NCBI RefSeq assembly: GCF_009811755.1
Contig: NZ_BLIV01000007.1
Span: forward strand, 124,001-188,000
Direction: 5' to 3'
Length of the DNA: 64,000 nt
From: Roseobacter cerasinus
GTDB lineage: Bacteria > Pseudomonadota > Alphaproteobacteria > Rhodobacterales > Rhodobacteraceae
Below, piece after piece: positions 47,639 to 56,822 of this stretch. A program made the position numbers and the translations under genes. How positions within the stretch are numbered: position 1 is the first letter of the stretch; each line of letters starts with the position of its first letter. Under the pieces are notes generated by a model. It was given only the letters and a program-made list of their open reading frames with translations, searched no databases and was not told where the DNA came from.

Positions 47639-48576
47639 AACCGGGCCAGCCGCTCGGTCAGCAGCGCAAAGAAGCCGTCCGCGTCGATGTCCTTGATGAA
47701 GAGCGCATTGGCGGGGCGGTCGGTCACACGCCACCAGTCGGCCACGGTCATGCCCATCGTCAGGTCAGATTGGGTTTCGATCTCGACGTTGATGTGCCGA
47801 CCCGCGAAGAGGTCGGGGTTGATCAGGTAGGCTGTCACGCAGGGGTCATGCAGCGGGGCGCCCGCAGAGCCGTATTTCTCCTTGTCGAAGCGTTCGAAGA
47901 AATCGGTCATCTGCGCCACGGCGGTGCCCGCCGCGTTTCCAATGACGCGGAATGCGTCATTGCGCGGTTTGGTCACCAGCGCTTTGTGTGTCACATCCAG
48001 CGGCATCACAATAATTCGAATCTCAGATTTAAACACAATATCAGCAGCTTGTGGGTCGACGTAAATGTTGAACTCTGCCGTTGGAGTGATGTTACCCACT
48101 TCGAAATAGGCGCCACCCATCAGTACGATCTCCTGCACGGCCTCGGCAATCTCGGGTGCGCGTTGCAGAGCTGTTGCGATGTTGGTGAGCGGGCCGAGTG
48201 GGCAGAGCGTGACGGATTTCGGCGCAGCGGCCCGCAGTGTCTCGATGAGAAAGTCAACCCCGTGCTGCTCCTGCAGGGGCATCACCGGGTCGGGCAAGAC
48301 GGGGCCGTTCAGTCCGGTCTCGCCATGCACATGTTCCGCCGTGACCAGCTTGCGGCCCAGGGGACGGTCGCAGCCTGCAAAGACCTTCACATCCGGCTTC
48401 CCTGCCAGCTCACAGATGATGCGCGCGTTTTTCGACGTCAGTTCGAGCGGCACATTGCCCGCCACGCAGGTGATACCAAGCACCTCGATCTCTTCGGGGC
48501 TGGCGAGCGCCAGCAGGATTGCAACCGCGTCGTCCTGACCCGGGTCGGTGTCGATAATAATCTTGCGGGGGGACAT
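47635..48576 (-). CDS. Nucleoside hydrolase (IunH-like)
   Basis: 313 residues. Cleaves the N-glycosidic bond of ribonucleosides. The calcium-binding N-terminus is DTDPGQDDAVAI (9-20), followed by TCVAGNVPLELTSKNA, VLMGGAYFEVGN, EFNIYVDP and HDPCVTAYLINP. Substrate preference (purine, pyrimidine, or ADP-ribosyl-like) is not inferable. Co-transcribed with the GNAT gene. Confidence 0.9.
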   Translation of the reverse strand: MSPRKIIIDTDPGQDDAVAILLALASPEEIEVLGITCVAGNVPLELTSKNARIICELAGKPDVKVFAGCDRPLGRKLVTAEHVHGETGLNGPVLPDPVMPLQEQHGVDFLIETLRAAAPKSVTLCPLGPLTNIATALQRAPEIAEAVQEIVLMGGAYFEVGNITPTAEFNIYVDPQAADIVFKSEIRIIVMPLDVTHKALVTKPRNDAFRVIGNAAGTAVAQMTDFFERFDKEKYGSAGAPLHDPCVTAYLINPDLFAGRHINVEIETQSDLTMGMTVADWWRVTDRPANALFIKDIDADGFFALLTERLARL

Positions 48577-48680
48577 GGGTGCTCCGAAGAAATATGCCGC
48601 GCGACCTTACAAACCGAAAAGAATTTGTCCAGATGGTCAATTTGTTTCGGCAGAGAGATGCCGTAGCGTCACTTGGCGGG

Positions 48681-49493
48681 CTACGCCTTTTCGGCGGTCT
48701 TCACAGCAGTCCAGAGCGCGTCCATCTCTTCCAGAGTGCTCTCGGAGGGAGTTTTGCCGCGCGTGGCCAGCCGGGCTTCGACCTCTTCAAATCTGCGTGT
48801 GAACTTGGCGTTGGTGCGGCGCAGGGCGGCTTCGGGGTCCACGCCGAGGTGCCGCCCGAGGTTGGCCATGACAAAGAGCAGATCGCCGAACTCGTCTTCG
48901 ATGGCGTCGGGGCTGAGCGTATCTTGCGCCTCGACCAGTTCTGCCGCCTCTTCGCGCAGCTTGTCCAGGACCTGGGTTGTGGAGGGCCAGTCGAAGCCCA
49001 CGCGGGCGGCGCGCTTTTGCAGCTTCAGCGCGCGCAGGAGCGCGGGCAGACCGATGGCCACACCGTCGAGCGCGCCTTTCTGTGCCTTCCCTGCGCGTTC
49101 CTGCGCCTTGATGGCTTCCCAATCGGCGGTTTGCTGGTCGGCGGATTTTTCGCGGCTCTCGTCTCCGAAGACATGCGGGTGACGCGCGACCATCTTGTCG
49201 GAGATGGCCTGCACCACCGATTGGAAGGTGAAATGCCCCGCTTCCGCGCCCATCTCGGCGTGATAGACCGTTTGCAGAAGCAGGTCGCCCAGCTCGCCCT
49301 CCAGCTCCGGCCAGTCGCGACGCTGGATCGCATCAGCGACCTCATAGGCCTCTTCGATGGTATAGGGCGCAATGCTGTTGAAGTCCTGCTCGATATCCCA
49401 AGGGCAGCCGGTTTCGGGATCACGCAGGCGGCGCATGATTTCGAGCAACCGCTCTATTCCCGCAGTCCGGTCGTGGATCAGGTCGTCAGCCAT
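48681..49493 (-). CDS. mazG: Nucleoside triphosphate pyrophosphohydrolase MazG
   Basis: 270 residues with start ATG at 49493. Hydrolyses NTPs/dNTPs to NMPs, and ppGpp in the E. coli form. Two MazG-type helical modules: IEEAYEVADAIQRRDWPELE with GELGDLLLQTVYHAEMG, and REEAAELVEAQD with DEFGDLLFVMANLGRHLG. The opening GCPWDIEQ is typical. Open frames extending upstream to 50762 run antisense to the M20 gene and are excluded. Confidence 0.92.
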   Translation of the reverse strand: MADDLIHDRTAGIERLLEIMRRLRDPETGCPWDIEQDFNSIAPYTIEEAYEVADAIQRRDWPELEGELGDLLLQTVYHAEMGAEAGHFTFQSVVQAISDKMVARHPHVFGDESREKSADQQTADWEAIKAQERAGKAQKGALDGVAIGLPALLRALKLQKRAARVGFDWPSTTQVLDKLREEAAELVEAQDTLSPDAIEDEFGDLLFVMANLGRHLGVDPEAALRRTNAKFTRRFEEVEARLATRGKTPSESTLEEMDALWTAVKTAEKA

Positions 49494-49556
49494 TGCAGCG
49501 TGCCTCTGTGTCGTGTCAGATGCACCTGACAAACAATCACCCAAGGAGTCCACCCC

Positions 49557-50723
49557 ATGCCCGTCGTAAACCGGATTGCCGATATGAGCGCGGAGATGGC
49601 GGGCTGGCGGCAGCATCTGCATACCATTCCCGAGCTGGGGCTGGAATGCCACAAGACGGCCCGGTTCGTGGCGGAGCGGCTGCGAGAGTTCGGGGTCGAC
49701 GCGCTGCATGAAGGCATTGCCAAGACGGGCATCGTGGCGATCATCGAGGGGCGCGGCGAAGGGCCGACAATTGGCCTGCGCGCGGATATGGATGGGCTGC
49801 CGATCACGGAAGAGACAGGGGTGGCCTATGCCTCGACCCATGAGGGTAAGATGCACGCCTGCGGGCATGACGGGCACACGGCGATGCTGCTGGGGGCCGC
49901 GAAGTATCTGGCGGAGACGCGGAATTTCGCAGGGCGCGTGGCGCTGATCTTCCAGCCGGCGGAGGAGTTCGGCGGCGGCGGCGAGGTCATGGTGCAGGAG
50001 GGCATCATGGACCAGTTCGACATCGACCAGGTCTTTGCCATTCACAATGCGCCCGGCAAGGTCTTTGGCAGTTTCAACACCCGCACGGGGCCGATCATGG
50101 CCGCAGCGGATACATTCCACATTCGCATCACCGGCAAGGGCGGGCACGCGGCCCGGCCCCATGACACGGTCGATCCTGTGGTTGCGGCCTGTTCGCTGGT
50201 GCAGGCGCTGCAGACCATCGTGAGCCGCAATCGCAATCCGCTGGATCAGCTGGTGATTTCGGTGACGCAGATCCACACCGGCACGACGGACAATGTGATC
50301 CCCAGCGAATGTTACATCAACGGCACCGTGCGCACCTTCGACAATGCGGTGCAGGTGCTGGTGGTCAAGCGCATGCAGGAGATCGTGGACGGTCACGCCG
50401 CCAGTTTCGGGCTGACCGCCGAGCTGGAGTTCGAGTTCGGCTACCCGCCCACTGTGAACCATGCGGCCCAGGCAGAGTTTGCGGCCGAAGTTGCTGGTGA
50501 GGTCGCCGGAGAGGCTGGTGTAAACCCGGATATTGACCCGGTGATGGGGGCGGAAGATTTCTCCTATATGCTCGAGGCGCGGCCCGGCGCGTATCTGATG
50601 CTGGGGCAGGGGGAGAGCGCGGGCGTGCACCACCCCAAGTACAATTTCAACGATGAGATCGCGCCGATTGGCGCCTCCTTCTTTGCGCGTCTGGTCGAGC
50701 GGGCGCAGCCGGTGAGCGCCTGA
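49557..50723 (+). CDS. M20-family metallo-aminoacylase/amidohydrolase
   Basis: 388 residues. Related to hippurate hydrolase, N-acyl-amino acid amidohydrolases and carboxypeptidases. Metal-binding ACGHDGHTAML at about 100-110, a catalytic Glu in FQPAEEFGGGG, and HN in AIHNAPG. The dimerisation insert is from about 185 to 300 and the C-terminal HHPKYNFNDEIAPIG contains the last His ligand. It starts 63 bases from the divergent mazG. The ureohydrolase genes follow with 3-base and overlapping spacing, so substrate is probably linked to a guanidino compound. Confidence 0.9.
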   Translation: MPVVNRIADMSAEMAGWRQHLHTIPELGLECHKTARFVAERLREFGVDALHEGIAKTGIVAIIEGRGEGPTIGLRADMDGLPITEETGVAYASTHEGKMHACGHDGHTAMLLGAAKYLAETRNFAGRVALIFQPAEEFGGGGEVMVQEGIMDQFDIDQVFAIHNAPGKVFGSFNTRTGPIMAAADTFHIRITGKGGHAARPHDTVDPVVAACSLVQALQTIVSRNRNPLDQLVISVTQIHTGTTDNVIPSECYINGTVRTFDNAVQVLVVKRMQEIVDGHAASFGLTAELEFEFGYPPTVNHAAQAEFAAEVAGEVAGEAGVNPDIDPVMGAEDFSYMLEARPGAYLMLGQGESAGVHHPKYNFNDEIAPIGASFFARLVERAQPVSA

Positions 50724-50726
50724 GCC

Positions 50727-51701
50727 ATGGCGCTGGAAGATGCCAAGAGCCAGATGGATCACGCCTTCACGCGCGAGGATCCGCGAGGGCCGAGCTTTGA
50801 GCTGACCTTCGGGGGGGCGGTGTCATTCCTGCGGCGGCGCTACACCAAGGATTTGACGGGGGTGGACATTGCGGTGACCGGCGTGCCGTTTGATCAGGCC
50901 GTGACCAACCGGCCTGGCACGCGACTCGGGCCGCGCGCGCTGCGCGAAGCCTCGACCCTGCAGGCGCCGGATCCGCCTTACGGCTGGCCCTTCGATGTGC
51001 TGAGCGAGCGCGTGATCGTGGACTACGGCGATCTGGCCTTTGACTATGCCAACATCCCCGTCTTCCCGGATGCGGTGACCGCGCATATCCGGGGCATCCT
51101 CGACGCGGGGGCGGCCAGCTTGGTGCTGGGCGGCGATCACTACATCAGCTTTCCGATCCTAAAGGCCTATGCGGAGCGGTATGGCCCGATCAGCCTGCTG
51201 CAGTTCGATGCGCATACCGACACCTGGGCGGACGACGACATGGCGCGTGTCGATCACGGCACGATGTTCTACAAGGCGGTGAAATCCGGCATCGTGGATC
51301 CGGCAACGAGCGTGCAGGTGGGCATCCGCACGACGAATGCTGATACACTTGGCGTCAACATCATCGATGCGGCGGAGGTGCACGAGATCGGGCCGACTGC
51401 GGTGGTCCAGAAGATCAAAGCGATCCTTGGGGACCGGCCTTGCTATCTTACCTTTGACATCGACGCGCTGGATCCGGCTTATGCGCCGGGCACCGGCACC
51501 CCGGTCTGGGGTGGGCTGACCTCACCACAGGTTGCAAAAATGCTGCGCGATCTGGCGGGGATCAACATTCGGGGCGGAGATGTGGTTGAGGTCTCGCCCC
51601 CCTTTGATACAACCGGAGCGACAGCCATTGCGGGGGCGCATGTGGCAACGGAAATCCTGTGTCTGCTTGGGTGGCGGATGCGTGAAGAAGGCAAGGTATG
51701 A
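50727..51701 (+). CDS. Ureohydrolase 1 (agmatinase-like)
   Basis: 324 residues. Manganese-dependent arginase/agmatinase fold releasing urea from a guanidino compound: GGDHYISFPIL (around 136), DAHTDTWAD (around 160) and DIDALDPAYAPGTGTP (around 244), which carry the metal ligands. It starts 3 bases after the M20 stop and overlaps the next ureohydrolase start by 4 bases (ATGA). Substrate could be agmatine or another guanidino compound. Confidence 0.88.
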   Translation: MALEDAKSQMDHAFTREDPRGPSFELTFGGAVSFLRRRYTKDLTGVDIAVTGVPFDQAVTNRPGTRLGPRALREASTLQAPDPPYGWPFDVLSERVIVDYGDLAFDYANIPVFPDAVTAHIRGILDAGAASLVLGGDHYISFPILKAYAERYGPISLLQFDAHTDTWADDDMARVDHGTMFYKAVKSGIVDPATSVQVGIRTTNADTLGVNIIDAAEVHEIGPTAVVQKIKAILGDRPCYLTFDIDALDPAYAPGTGTPVWGGLTSPQVAKMLRDLAGINIRGGDVVEVSPPFDTTGATAIAGAHVATEILCLLGWRMREEGKV

Positions 51702-52651
51702 GCAGACAGAAGAACCAACCGATCAGCGGCAATGACCTGGCGCGGTTTTCCGGGCCGGGCAGCTTTATGCGGTTGCCCTTCGTGAATGACCTCAAGGGGT
51801 TGGATGTGGCCTTTCTGGGGATACCCATGGACATCGGCACCTCCTGGCGGTCGGGCACGCGCTTTGGCCCCAAGGAGGTGCGCAGCCAGAGTGCGATGCT
51901 GCGGCCCTATCACATGGGCACGGGGGCGGCCCCCTTCGACAGCCTGCAGGTGGCAGATATCGGGGATCTGGCGATCAATACCTTTTCGCTGGCCCACAGC
52001 CTGCGGATCATTCAGGAAAGCTATGAATCGATCCTGAACTATGACGCGATGCCCATGGCCATCGGCGGGGATCATTCGATCACGCTGCCGATCCTGCGGG
52101 CGATGCACAAACGCTTCGGCCCTGTGGCCGTGGTGCATGTGGACGCGCATTCGGATGTGAACAACGACATGTTCGGTGAGCGCGAGACGCATGGCACGGT
52201 GTTCCGGCGCGCTTATGAAGAAGGGCTGATTGTTCCGGAAAAGACCTATCAGATCGGGCTGCGCGGCACCGGCTACACCGCCTCGGATTTCACAGAAGCG
52301 CAGGGCTGGGGGTTCCAACAGTTCCCCGCGCAAGAGCTGTGGCACCGCAGCCTGTCGACCCTTGGCGGCGAGGTGCGCCGCGACATCGGGCCCGATCAGG
52401 CCACCTATGTGAGCTTTGACATCGACGCGCTGGATCCGGCCTTTGCGCCCGGCACCGGCACGCCCGAGATCGGCGGGCTGACCACACCGCAGGCGATGGA
52501 GCTTATTCGGGCGCTCAAGGGGCTGAATATCGTAGGCTGTGACCTCGTTGAGGTCTCGCCCCCTTACGATGCCACCGGCAACACCGCCCTTGTCGCGGCC
52601 AATCTGCTGTTCGAACTGCTGTGCGTGCTGCCGGGGGTCAAGTACCGCTGA
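51698..52651 (+). CDS. Ureohydrolase 2 (guanidinobutyrase/agmatinase-like)
   Basis: 317 residues. Same fold as gene 1 but clearly different in the active-site loops: GGDHSITLPIL (around 122), DAHSDVNNDMFGERETHGTVFRRA (148-171, without a full copy of gene 1's DAHTD loop) and DIDALDPAFAPGTGTPEIGG. The HSDVNNDMFGERETHG segment resembles guanidinobutyrase/guanidinopropionase more than strict agmatinase. Co-translated with gene 1 (overlap ATGA). Two paralogues side by side suggest two substrates or a hetero-complex. Confidence 0.86.
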   Translation: MSRQKNQPISGNDLARFSGPGSFMRLPFVNDLKGLDVAFLGIPMDIGTSWRSGTRFGPKEVRSQSAMLRPYHMGTGAAPFDSLQVADIGDLAINTFSLAHSLRIIQESYESILNYDAMPMAIGGDHSITLPILRAMHKRFGPVAVVHVDAHSDVNNDMFGERETHGTVFRRAYEEGLIVPEKTYQIGLRGTGYTASDFTEAQGWGFQQFPAQELWHRSLSTLGGEVRRDIGPDQATYVSFDIDALDPAFAPGTGTPEIGGLTTPQAMELIRALKGLNIVGCDLVEVSPPYDATGNTALVAANLLFELLCVLPGVKYR

Positions 52652-52655
52652 GAGA

Positions 52656-52973
52656 TCAGCAGCTCTGCAGACGGTTTTCCAGCGCGACGACCTTGCCCTT
52701 GGATGTGGCAAGCTCGCCTTCTACACTGTTGCCGGTGATCGAGCTGACCGGTACCAGAATGAGAAACACGCCGATGGCGTCGCCTGTTCGGGCATTGCGC
52801 TGTTGTTCTTCAAGCGCCGCAAGGGTCTGTTGTTCTTCGGCCAGCTGCGTGCGGGCGTCCTTGCAACTCACCGCGGCAAACGCATTTCCCATGCTCACAG
52901 GGGCAATGGCGTCGGGCGCCTTGGCGCAGGCAGCGCAGAGCAGAGCGGCGGGTAGAAAACCAAGTTTTTTCAT
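52656..52973 (-). CDS. Small lipoprotein with coiled coil
   Basis: 105 residues. Lipoprotein signal MKKLGFLPAALLCAACAK with lipobox around C16. After a short linker comes a coiled-coil region (ARTQLAEEQQTLAALEEQQRNAR), one hydrophobic stretch (AIGVFLILVPVSSITG) and a second helix (GELATSKGKVVALENRLQSC). Family and function unknown. It converges with ureohydrolase 2, leaving 4 bases between stops. Confidence 0.75.
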   Translation of the reverse strand: MKKLGFLPAALLCAACAKAPDAIAPVSMGNAFAAVSCKDARTQLAEEQQTLAALEEQQRNARTGDAIGVFLILVPVSSITGNSVEGELATSKGKVVALENRLQSC

Positions 52974-53109
52974 AACAGTTACCTAGATTTTTATGTTCCT
53001 CGTTCCGCTCGCGGGGCTACGTTAATTGACGATGATCGGCAATGCCTATGTTAAGAATGGTTAACGCCGCAACCACAGGTAGGTGAGATTGGCGACACGG
53101 AGGCGAAAA

Positions 53110-53514
53110 ATGGCGGTTGCACTGGTGGCTGTGGTGCTCTGCCTGCTTGTTTTGGGCGGGGCTTATGTGCGTCTTGCCCCGCTTGATCCGGCGCGGTGGC
53201 ATCAGCCTGTCGAGGCTGCGCAGGACGTTGATCTGGCAGGTGGGGCCGTGCGCGTTATCCCCGCGCCGAAGGGGACCTTGCAGGCGCTGGATGCGGCGCT
53301 GCAGGGGCTTCCAAGGACGCGCGCGCTGGCCGGGTCGGTGCAGGAGGGGCATATCACCTATGTCACACGCTCCGCCGTCTTTGGCTTTCCCGACCTCACA
53401 ACGGTCGAGCGGCGCGGAGATGAGATCCGGATGTTTGCGCGGCTGCGGTTCGGAGTGTCAGATCTGGGCGTCAACCGCAAACGACTGGAGCGGCTGATCG
53501 CCGCGCTCCAGTGA
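53110..53514 (+). CDS. DUF1499 domain protein
   Basis: 134 residues from ATG 53110, with GGAGG six bases upstream; a GTG at 53083 is less favoured. One N-terminal hydrophobic segment (MAVALVAVVLCLLVLGGAYVR) then the DUF1499 region: RVIPAPKGTLQALDAALQGLPRTRALAGSV, ITYVTRSAVFGFPDLTTVE and [22 protein letters not shown]. Membrane anchored with a periplasmic domain; function unknown. Its 3' end overlaps that of the opposite-strand secreted protein by 57 bases. Confidence 0.8.
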   Translation: MAVALVAVVLCLLVLGGAYVRLAPLDPARWHQPVEAAQDVDLAGGAVRVIPAPKGTLQALDAALQGLPRTRALAGSVQEGHITYVTRSAVFGFPDLTTVERRGDEIRMFARLRFGVSDLGVNRKRLERLIAALQ

Positions 53515-53745
53515 CGAGGACAAACACCCCTGCTGCACCTCGCGCCACATCGGCACATTCAGCGACATCTGGCATTGGGCCATGAACATCCGCCCGTCCA
53601 CCTGCAGGCAGATTGTCTGGCCAAGCTCCACGCGGGCTCCGGCCTTGTCCGTGCAGTAGCACTCGACCGTTTTGCCACTGGGTGAGGTGACATCCGCAAG
53701 GCCGGGCAGGGCGGCCCAGATCAAAAGCAGGCTCAATCGATTCAT
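53458..53745 (-). CDS. Small secreted protein with conserved Cys
   Basis: 95 residues with Sec-type signal [20 protein letters not shown]. The mature part carries four to five Cys ([34 protein letters not shown]). The last ~19 residues are coded opposite the DUF1499 gene and may be non-conserved. Family and function unknown. Convergent overlap of 57 bases. Confidence 0.65.
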   Translation of the reverse strand: MNRLSLLLIWAALPGLADVTSPSGKTVECYCTDKAGARVELGQTICLQVDGRMFMAQCQMSLNVPMWREVQQGCLSSSLERGDQPLQSFAVDAQI

Positions 53746-53808
53746 CCGAGGCAGGCTAGCATGGCCGCAGGTCTTGACCAAAGCCTTTCAATGTCCCAGA
53801 GGTGCAGC

Positions 53809-54864
53809 ATGATCCCGGTGGAGCAATTGCATCAAATTACGGCGCGGTTCGAGTATCTCGAAGCGGCCATGGCTGTGGGGGATCCATCGGCTGATATTGC
53901 GGCACTGGCCAAGGAGTATTCTGATCTGCGGCCTGTGGTGGAGCAGATCACGGCCTACCAGCGTCTGGTCACTGATCTGGGTGAGGCGGAGGAGATGCTG
54001 TCCGACCCGGACATGGCCGCGCTGGCTGAGGAAGAGCTGCCCCGGCTCAAGAAGGCGCTGCCCGAAGCGGAGGCGGCGTTGCAATTGGCCTTGCTGCCAA
54101 AGGACAAGGCCGACGCGAAACCCGCCATGCTGGAGATACGGCCCGGCACCGGTGGGGATGAGGCCGCACTTTTTGCTGGCGACCTCATGCGCATGTATCA
54201 GCGCTATGCCGATACGCATGGTTGGACGTTTGACATCATCGAATTGCAGGAAACCGAGCTGGGTGGCGTCAAGGAGGTGGTGGCGCATATCAAGGGGCAG
54301 GACGTCTTTGCCCGGCTGAAGTTCGAAAGCGGCGTGCACCGGGTCCAGCGCGTGCCCAGCACCGAAAGCGGCGGACGTATTCACACCTCGGCGGCCACCG
54401 TGGCCGTTCTGCCGGAGGCTGAGGATGTGGACATCCAGATTGACGCCAATGATCTGCGCATCGATACCATGCGCTCCTCGGGCGCGGGCGGGCAGCACGT
54501 GAACACCACCGACTCGGCGGTGCGCATCACCCATTTGCCGACCGGTTTGGTGGTGACAAGCTCCGAGAAATCGCAGCACCGTAACCGCGAGATTGCCATG
54601 CAGGTGTTGCGCGCGCGACTCTATGACATGGAGCGGGCGCGCGTTGATGGCGAACGCTCTGCGGATCGCGCGGCGCAGGTGGGCTCGGGCGACCGGTCCG
54701 AGCGCATTCGCACGTATAATTTCCCGCAGGGTCGCATGACGGACCACCGGATCAACCTGACACTCTACCGGCTGGATGCCGTGATGCAGGGCGATCTGGA
54801 TGAGATTGTCGATGCGCTGACGGCGGATGCGCAGGCGCGGCTGATGGCGGAGATGGGGCAATGA
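53809..54864 (+). CDS. prfA: Peptide chain release factor 1
   Basis: 351 residues, ATG 53809 with AGAGGTGC upstream. Reads UAA and UAG. Conserved [23 protein letters not shown] motif in [16 protein letters not shown], and a tripeptide in the decoding loop [18 protein letters not shown] that reads PST where E. coli RF1 has PAT. The C-terminus ends [13 protein letters not shown]. The next gene, prmC, which methylates this factor, overlaps by 4 bases (ATGA). Confidence 0.95.
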   Translation: MIPVEQLHQITARFEYLEAAMAVGDPSADIAALAKEYSDLRPVVEQITAYQRLVTDLGEAEEMLSDPDMAALAEEELPRLKKALPEAEAALQLALLPKDKADAKPAMLEIRPGTGGDEAALFAGDLMRMYQRYADTHGWTFDIIELQETELGGVKEVVAHIKGQDVFARLKFESGVHRVQRVPSTESGGRIHTSAATVAVLPEAEDVDIQIDANDLRIDTMRSSGAGGQHVNTTDSAVRITHLPTGLVVTSSEKSQHRNREIAMQVLRARLYDMERARVDGERSADRAAQVGSGDRSERIRTYNFPQGRMTDHRINLTLYRLDAVMQGDLDEIVDALTADAQARLMAEMGQ

Positions 54865-55697
54865 CCACGGCTGCCGAGGCCATGGTCGCGGCCATGGCCC
54901 GCTTGCGCGCAGCCGGTGTGCCGGACCCTGCGCGGGATGCGCGCGTGTTGCTGGCCCATGCCGCCAAGGTCGATGCGGCGCGGGTCACGCTGATTGCGCC
55001 CGAAGACATCGCACCGGACATTGCCGAACGCTATGATGCGTTGGTGGCGTTGCGTGCGGTGCGTGTGCCGGTGTCGCAGCTGATCGGCGCGCGGGAGTTC
55101 TATGGCCGCGCCTTCGAGATCAGCCGCGATGTGCTCGACCCAAGACCCGAGACCGAGGCGCTGATCGAAGCGGCGCTCTCGGAGCCTTTCGCCCATGTGC
55201 TGGATCTCGGCACCGGGTCGGGCTGTATTCTGGTGACCTTGCTGGCGGAGCGGCGGGAGGCACAGGGTGTCGGCGTTGATCTGTCGGAGGCGGCCTGTCT
55301 GCATGCCAGCGCCAATGCCGCCCGCCATGATGTGGCCGACCGCGCCCGCATTCTGCAATCCGATTGGTTTGAGGCCGTCGAAGGTCGTTACGATCTCATC
55401 GTTGCCAACCCGCCCTATCTGGCGGCGGAGGAGATGCGCGACGTGCAACCGGAATTGCGCGATCACGAGCCTCGACTTGCGCTGACCGATGGTGAGGATG
55501 GGCTCTCGGCTTACCGGATCATCGCTGCACACGCCCAAGGGTATCTGAGCGCAAGAGGTCGCGTTCTGGTTGAGATTGGATGGCGACAAGGGCCTGAGGT
55601 TACGGAGATTTTTCGGGCTCAGGGGTGGGGGGAGGTGACGATTCTCCCCGATCTGGGAGGGCGCGACCGGGTGGTTTCGGCTGCAAAACCCGGGTAA
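54861..55697 (+). CDS. prmC: Release factor glutamine methyltransferase
   Basis: 278 residues. Methylates the Gln of the GGQ motif in RF1 and RF2. Motif [18 protein letters not shown] (around 115-131) and the NPPYL catalytic signature (around 178). The N-terminal helical bundle ([22 protein letters not shown]) is typical. Directly downstream of prfA with a 4-base overlap. Confidence 0.94.
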   Translation: MTTAAEAMVAAMARLRAAGVPDPARDARVLLAHAAKVDAARVTLIAPEDIAPDIAERYDALVALRAVRVPVSQLIGAREFYGRAFEISRDVLDPRPETEALIEAALSEPFAHVLDLGTGSGCILVTLLAERREAQGVGVDLSEAACLHASANAARHDVADRARILQSDWFEAVEGRYDLIVANPPYLAAEEMRDVQPELRDHEPRLALTDGEDGLSAYRIIAAHAQGYLSARGRVLVEIGWRQGPEVTEIFRAQGWGEVTILPDLGGRDRVVSAAKPG

Positions 55698-55852
55698 CAG
55701 CGCTCGAAATTGTAAGAAAACCCATAAAACTGTGTAAAACTCGGACTTACCCCTTGCGGCAACCCCGGACCCATGTTTATTCAAAGGTGTTGCAGCGGTG
55801 GATGCCTGACCTTGGCGGTCCCGCGCGGCGTTAAGCCCAACATGTCGACACC

Positions 55853-55883
55853 CCGGATAGATCAGGAAAAATCGCCTATCCGG
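55853..55883 (+). other. Inverted repeat upstream of DUF4167 gene
   Basis: CCGGATAG (55853-55860) and CTATCCGG (55876-55883) are perfect 8-base arms, loop of 15 bases, 37 bases before the ATG of the DUF4167 gene. It may be an operator or the leader of its transcript. Confidence 0.35.
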
Positions 55884-55919
55884 TTACACGATCCACAGCA
55901 CGAAGGCTGAGCGAACTTC

Positions 55920-56486
55920 ATGAAATCATCGAGATCCCGGTCCCGCTCCAAGGGCAACCGTAACCGATCACAAGGCAATCAGGGCGGGAACGTCGTCAAC
56001 CGTGTGTTTGACAGCTCCGGCCCCGAAGGCAAGGTGCGTGGAACGCCGCAGCAGATCATCGAGAAATACAATCAGCTGGCCCGCGATGCACAGTTGAGCA
56101 ACGACCGCGTGGCCGCCGAGAACTTCCAGCAGCATGCGGAGCATTACACCCGGATGCTGTCCGAGGCGCAGCGCGAGATTGAGGCGCGCCGCGAAGAGCA
56201 GGAGCGCCAGAACCGCGAGCGCCAGGCGGAACGGGATCGCGAGCGCGCGGAACGGCAGGAGCGTGAGGCAGCGCAGGCTGCGACGCAACCGCCGCAGGCG
56301 GACCAGATTGCACAACCGCAGCCCGACGTTGCTGATGTCGAGCAGGAAAGCACTCTGGTGGACACGCCAGAGAGCCAACCCAAGCCGAAGCCCAAGCGTG
56401 CGCCCCGCCGCAAGCCACGGCCCAAGCCTGAAATATCCGAGGGTGACCAGCCCGGCGGCGATGATGCGCCGAAGGCTGCCGAGTAA
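55920..56486 (+). CDS. DUF4167 domain protein
   Basis: 188 residues. N-terminal basic, Ser/Arg/Asn/Gln-rich stretch (MKSSRSRSRSKGNRNRSQGN), then the conserved DUF4167 core (VNRVFDSSGPEGKVRGTPQQ; IIEKYNQLARDAQLSNDRVA; AENFQQHAEHYTRML). A charged coiled coil (EAQREIEARREEQERQNRERQ) and a basic Pro/Lys-rich tail follow. Cytoplasmic, probably RNA- or DNA-associated; the function is not known to me. It commonly follows prmC in this family. Confidence 0.9.
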   Translation: MKSSRSRSRSKGNRNRSQGNQGGNVVNRVFDSSGPEGKVRGTPQQIIEKYNQLARDAQLSNDRVAAENFQQHAEHYTRMLSEAQREIEARREEQERQNRERQAERDRERAERQEREAAQAATQPPQADQIAQPQPDVADVEQESTLVDTPESQPKPKPKRAPRRKPRPKPEISEGDQPGGDDAPKAAE

Positions 56487-56822
56487 GGTGCTGTCATCCG
56501 GTTGTGGTGGACGCCACCTTGGTTTTGGTGATGGCCGGGGCGTCGATGAGGCGCGACGAAGACCGATCCAAATATAGCTCAAACCGCTTTTGATCGTGCG
56601 GCTTGGACCGGGCATGTAACGAAAATCTGATGCCAGAGCTTGCATCCGTCCGCTCGCGCGTGGTGTTACCCAACCCTTGGATGACTGTGCGGTGTCATCC
56701 AGACGCGTAACAAGACCGACGAGAGCGTCTGACGAAATACCTGAAACGTCGCATATCACGTAACGCGTTGAAATCTATGATTTCAGGCAGCGTTATGTGA
56801 GTGAGGTTTTTCGCATGACGCT
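56487..56822. other. 336-base interval between DUF4167 and ksgA
   Basis: No supported gene. It contains AGACGC...GCGTCT arms (56701-56730) and a longer palindrome at 56757-56799. Both genes end here (convergent), so hairpins are the expected 3'-end signals. Confidence 0.5.
56757..56799 (-). terminator. Long imperfect palindrome at the ksgA 3' side
   Basis: Arms CACGTAACGC (56757-56766) and GCGTTATGTG (56790-56799) pair with one G-T-type mismatch. Inside them TGAAATC (56769-56775) and GATTTCA (56779-56785) pair perfectly around a 3-base loop. It is 24 bases from the ksgA stop, so it may end that transcript, or represent a REP-like element. Confidence 0.45.

Noticed and set aside
49494-50762. 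5' extension of mazG
   Set aside because: The frame stays open far upstream but runs antisense to the M20 gene; the normal MazG start at 49493 gives the expected length and motif.
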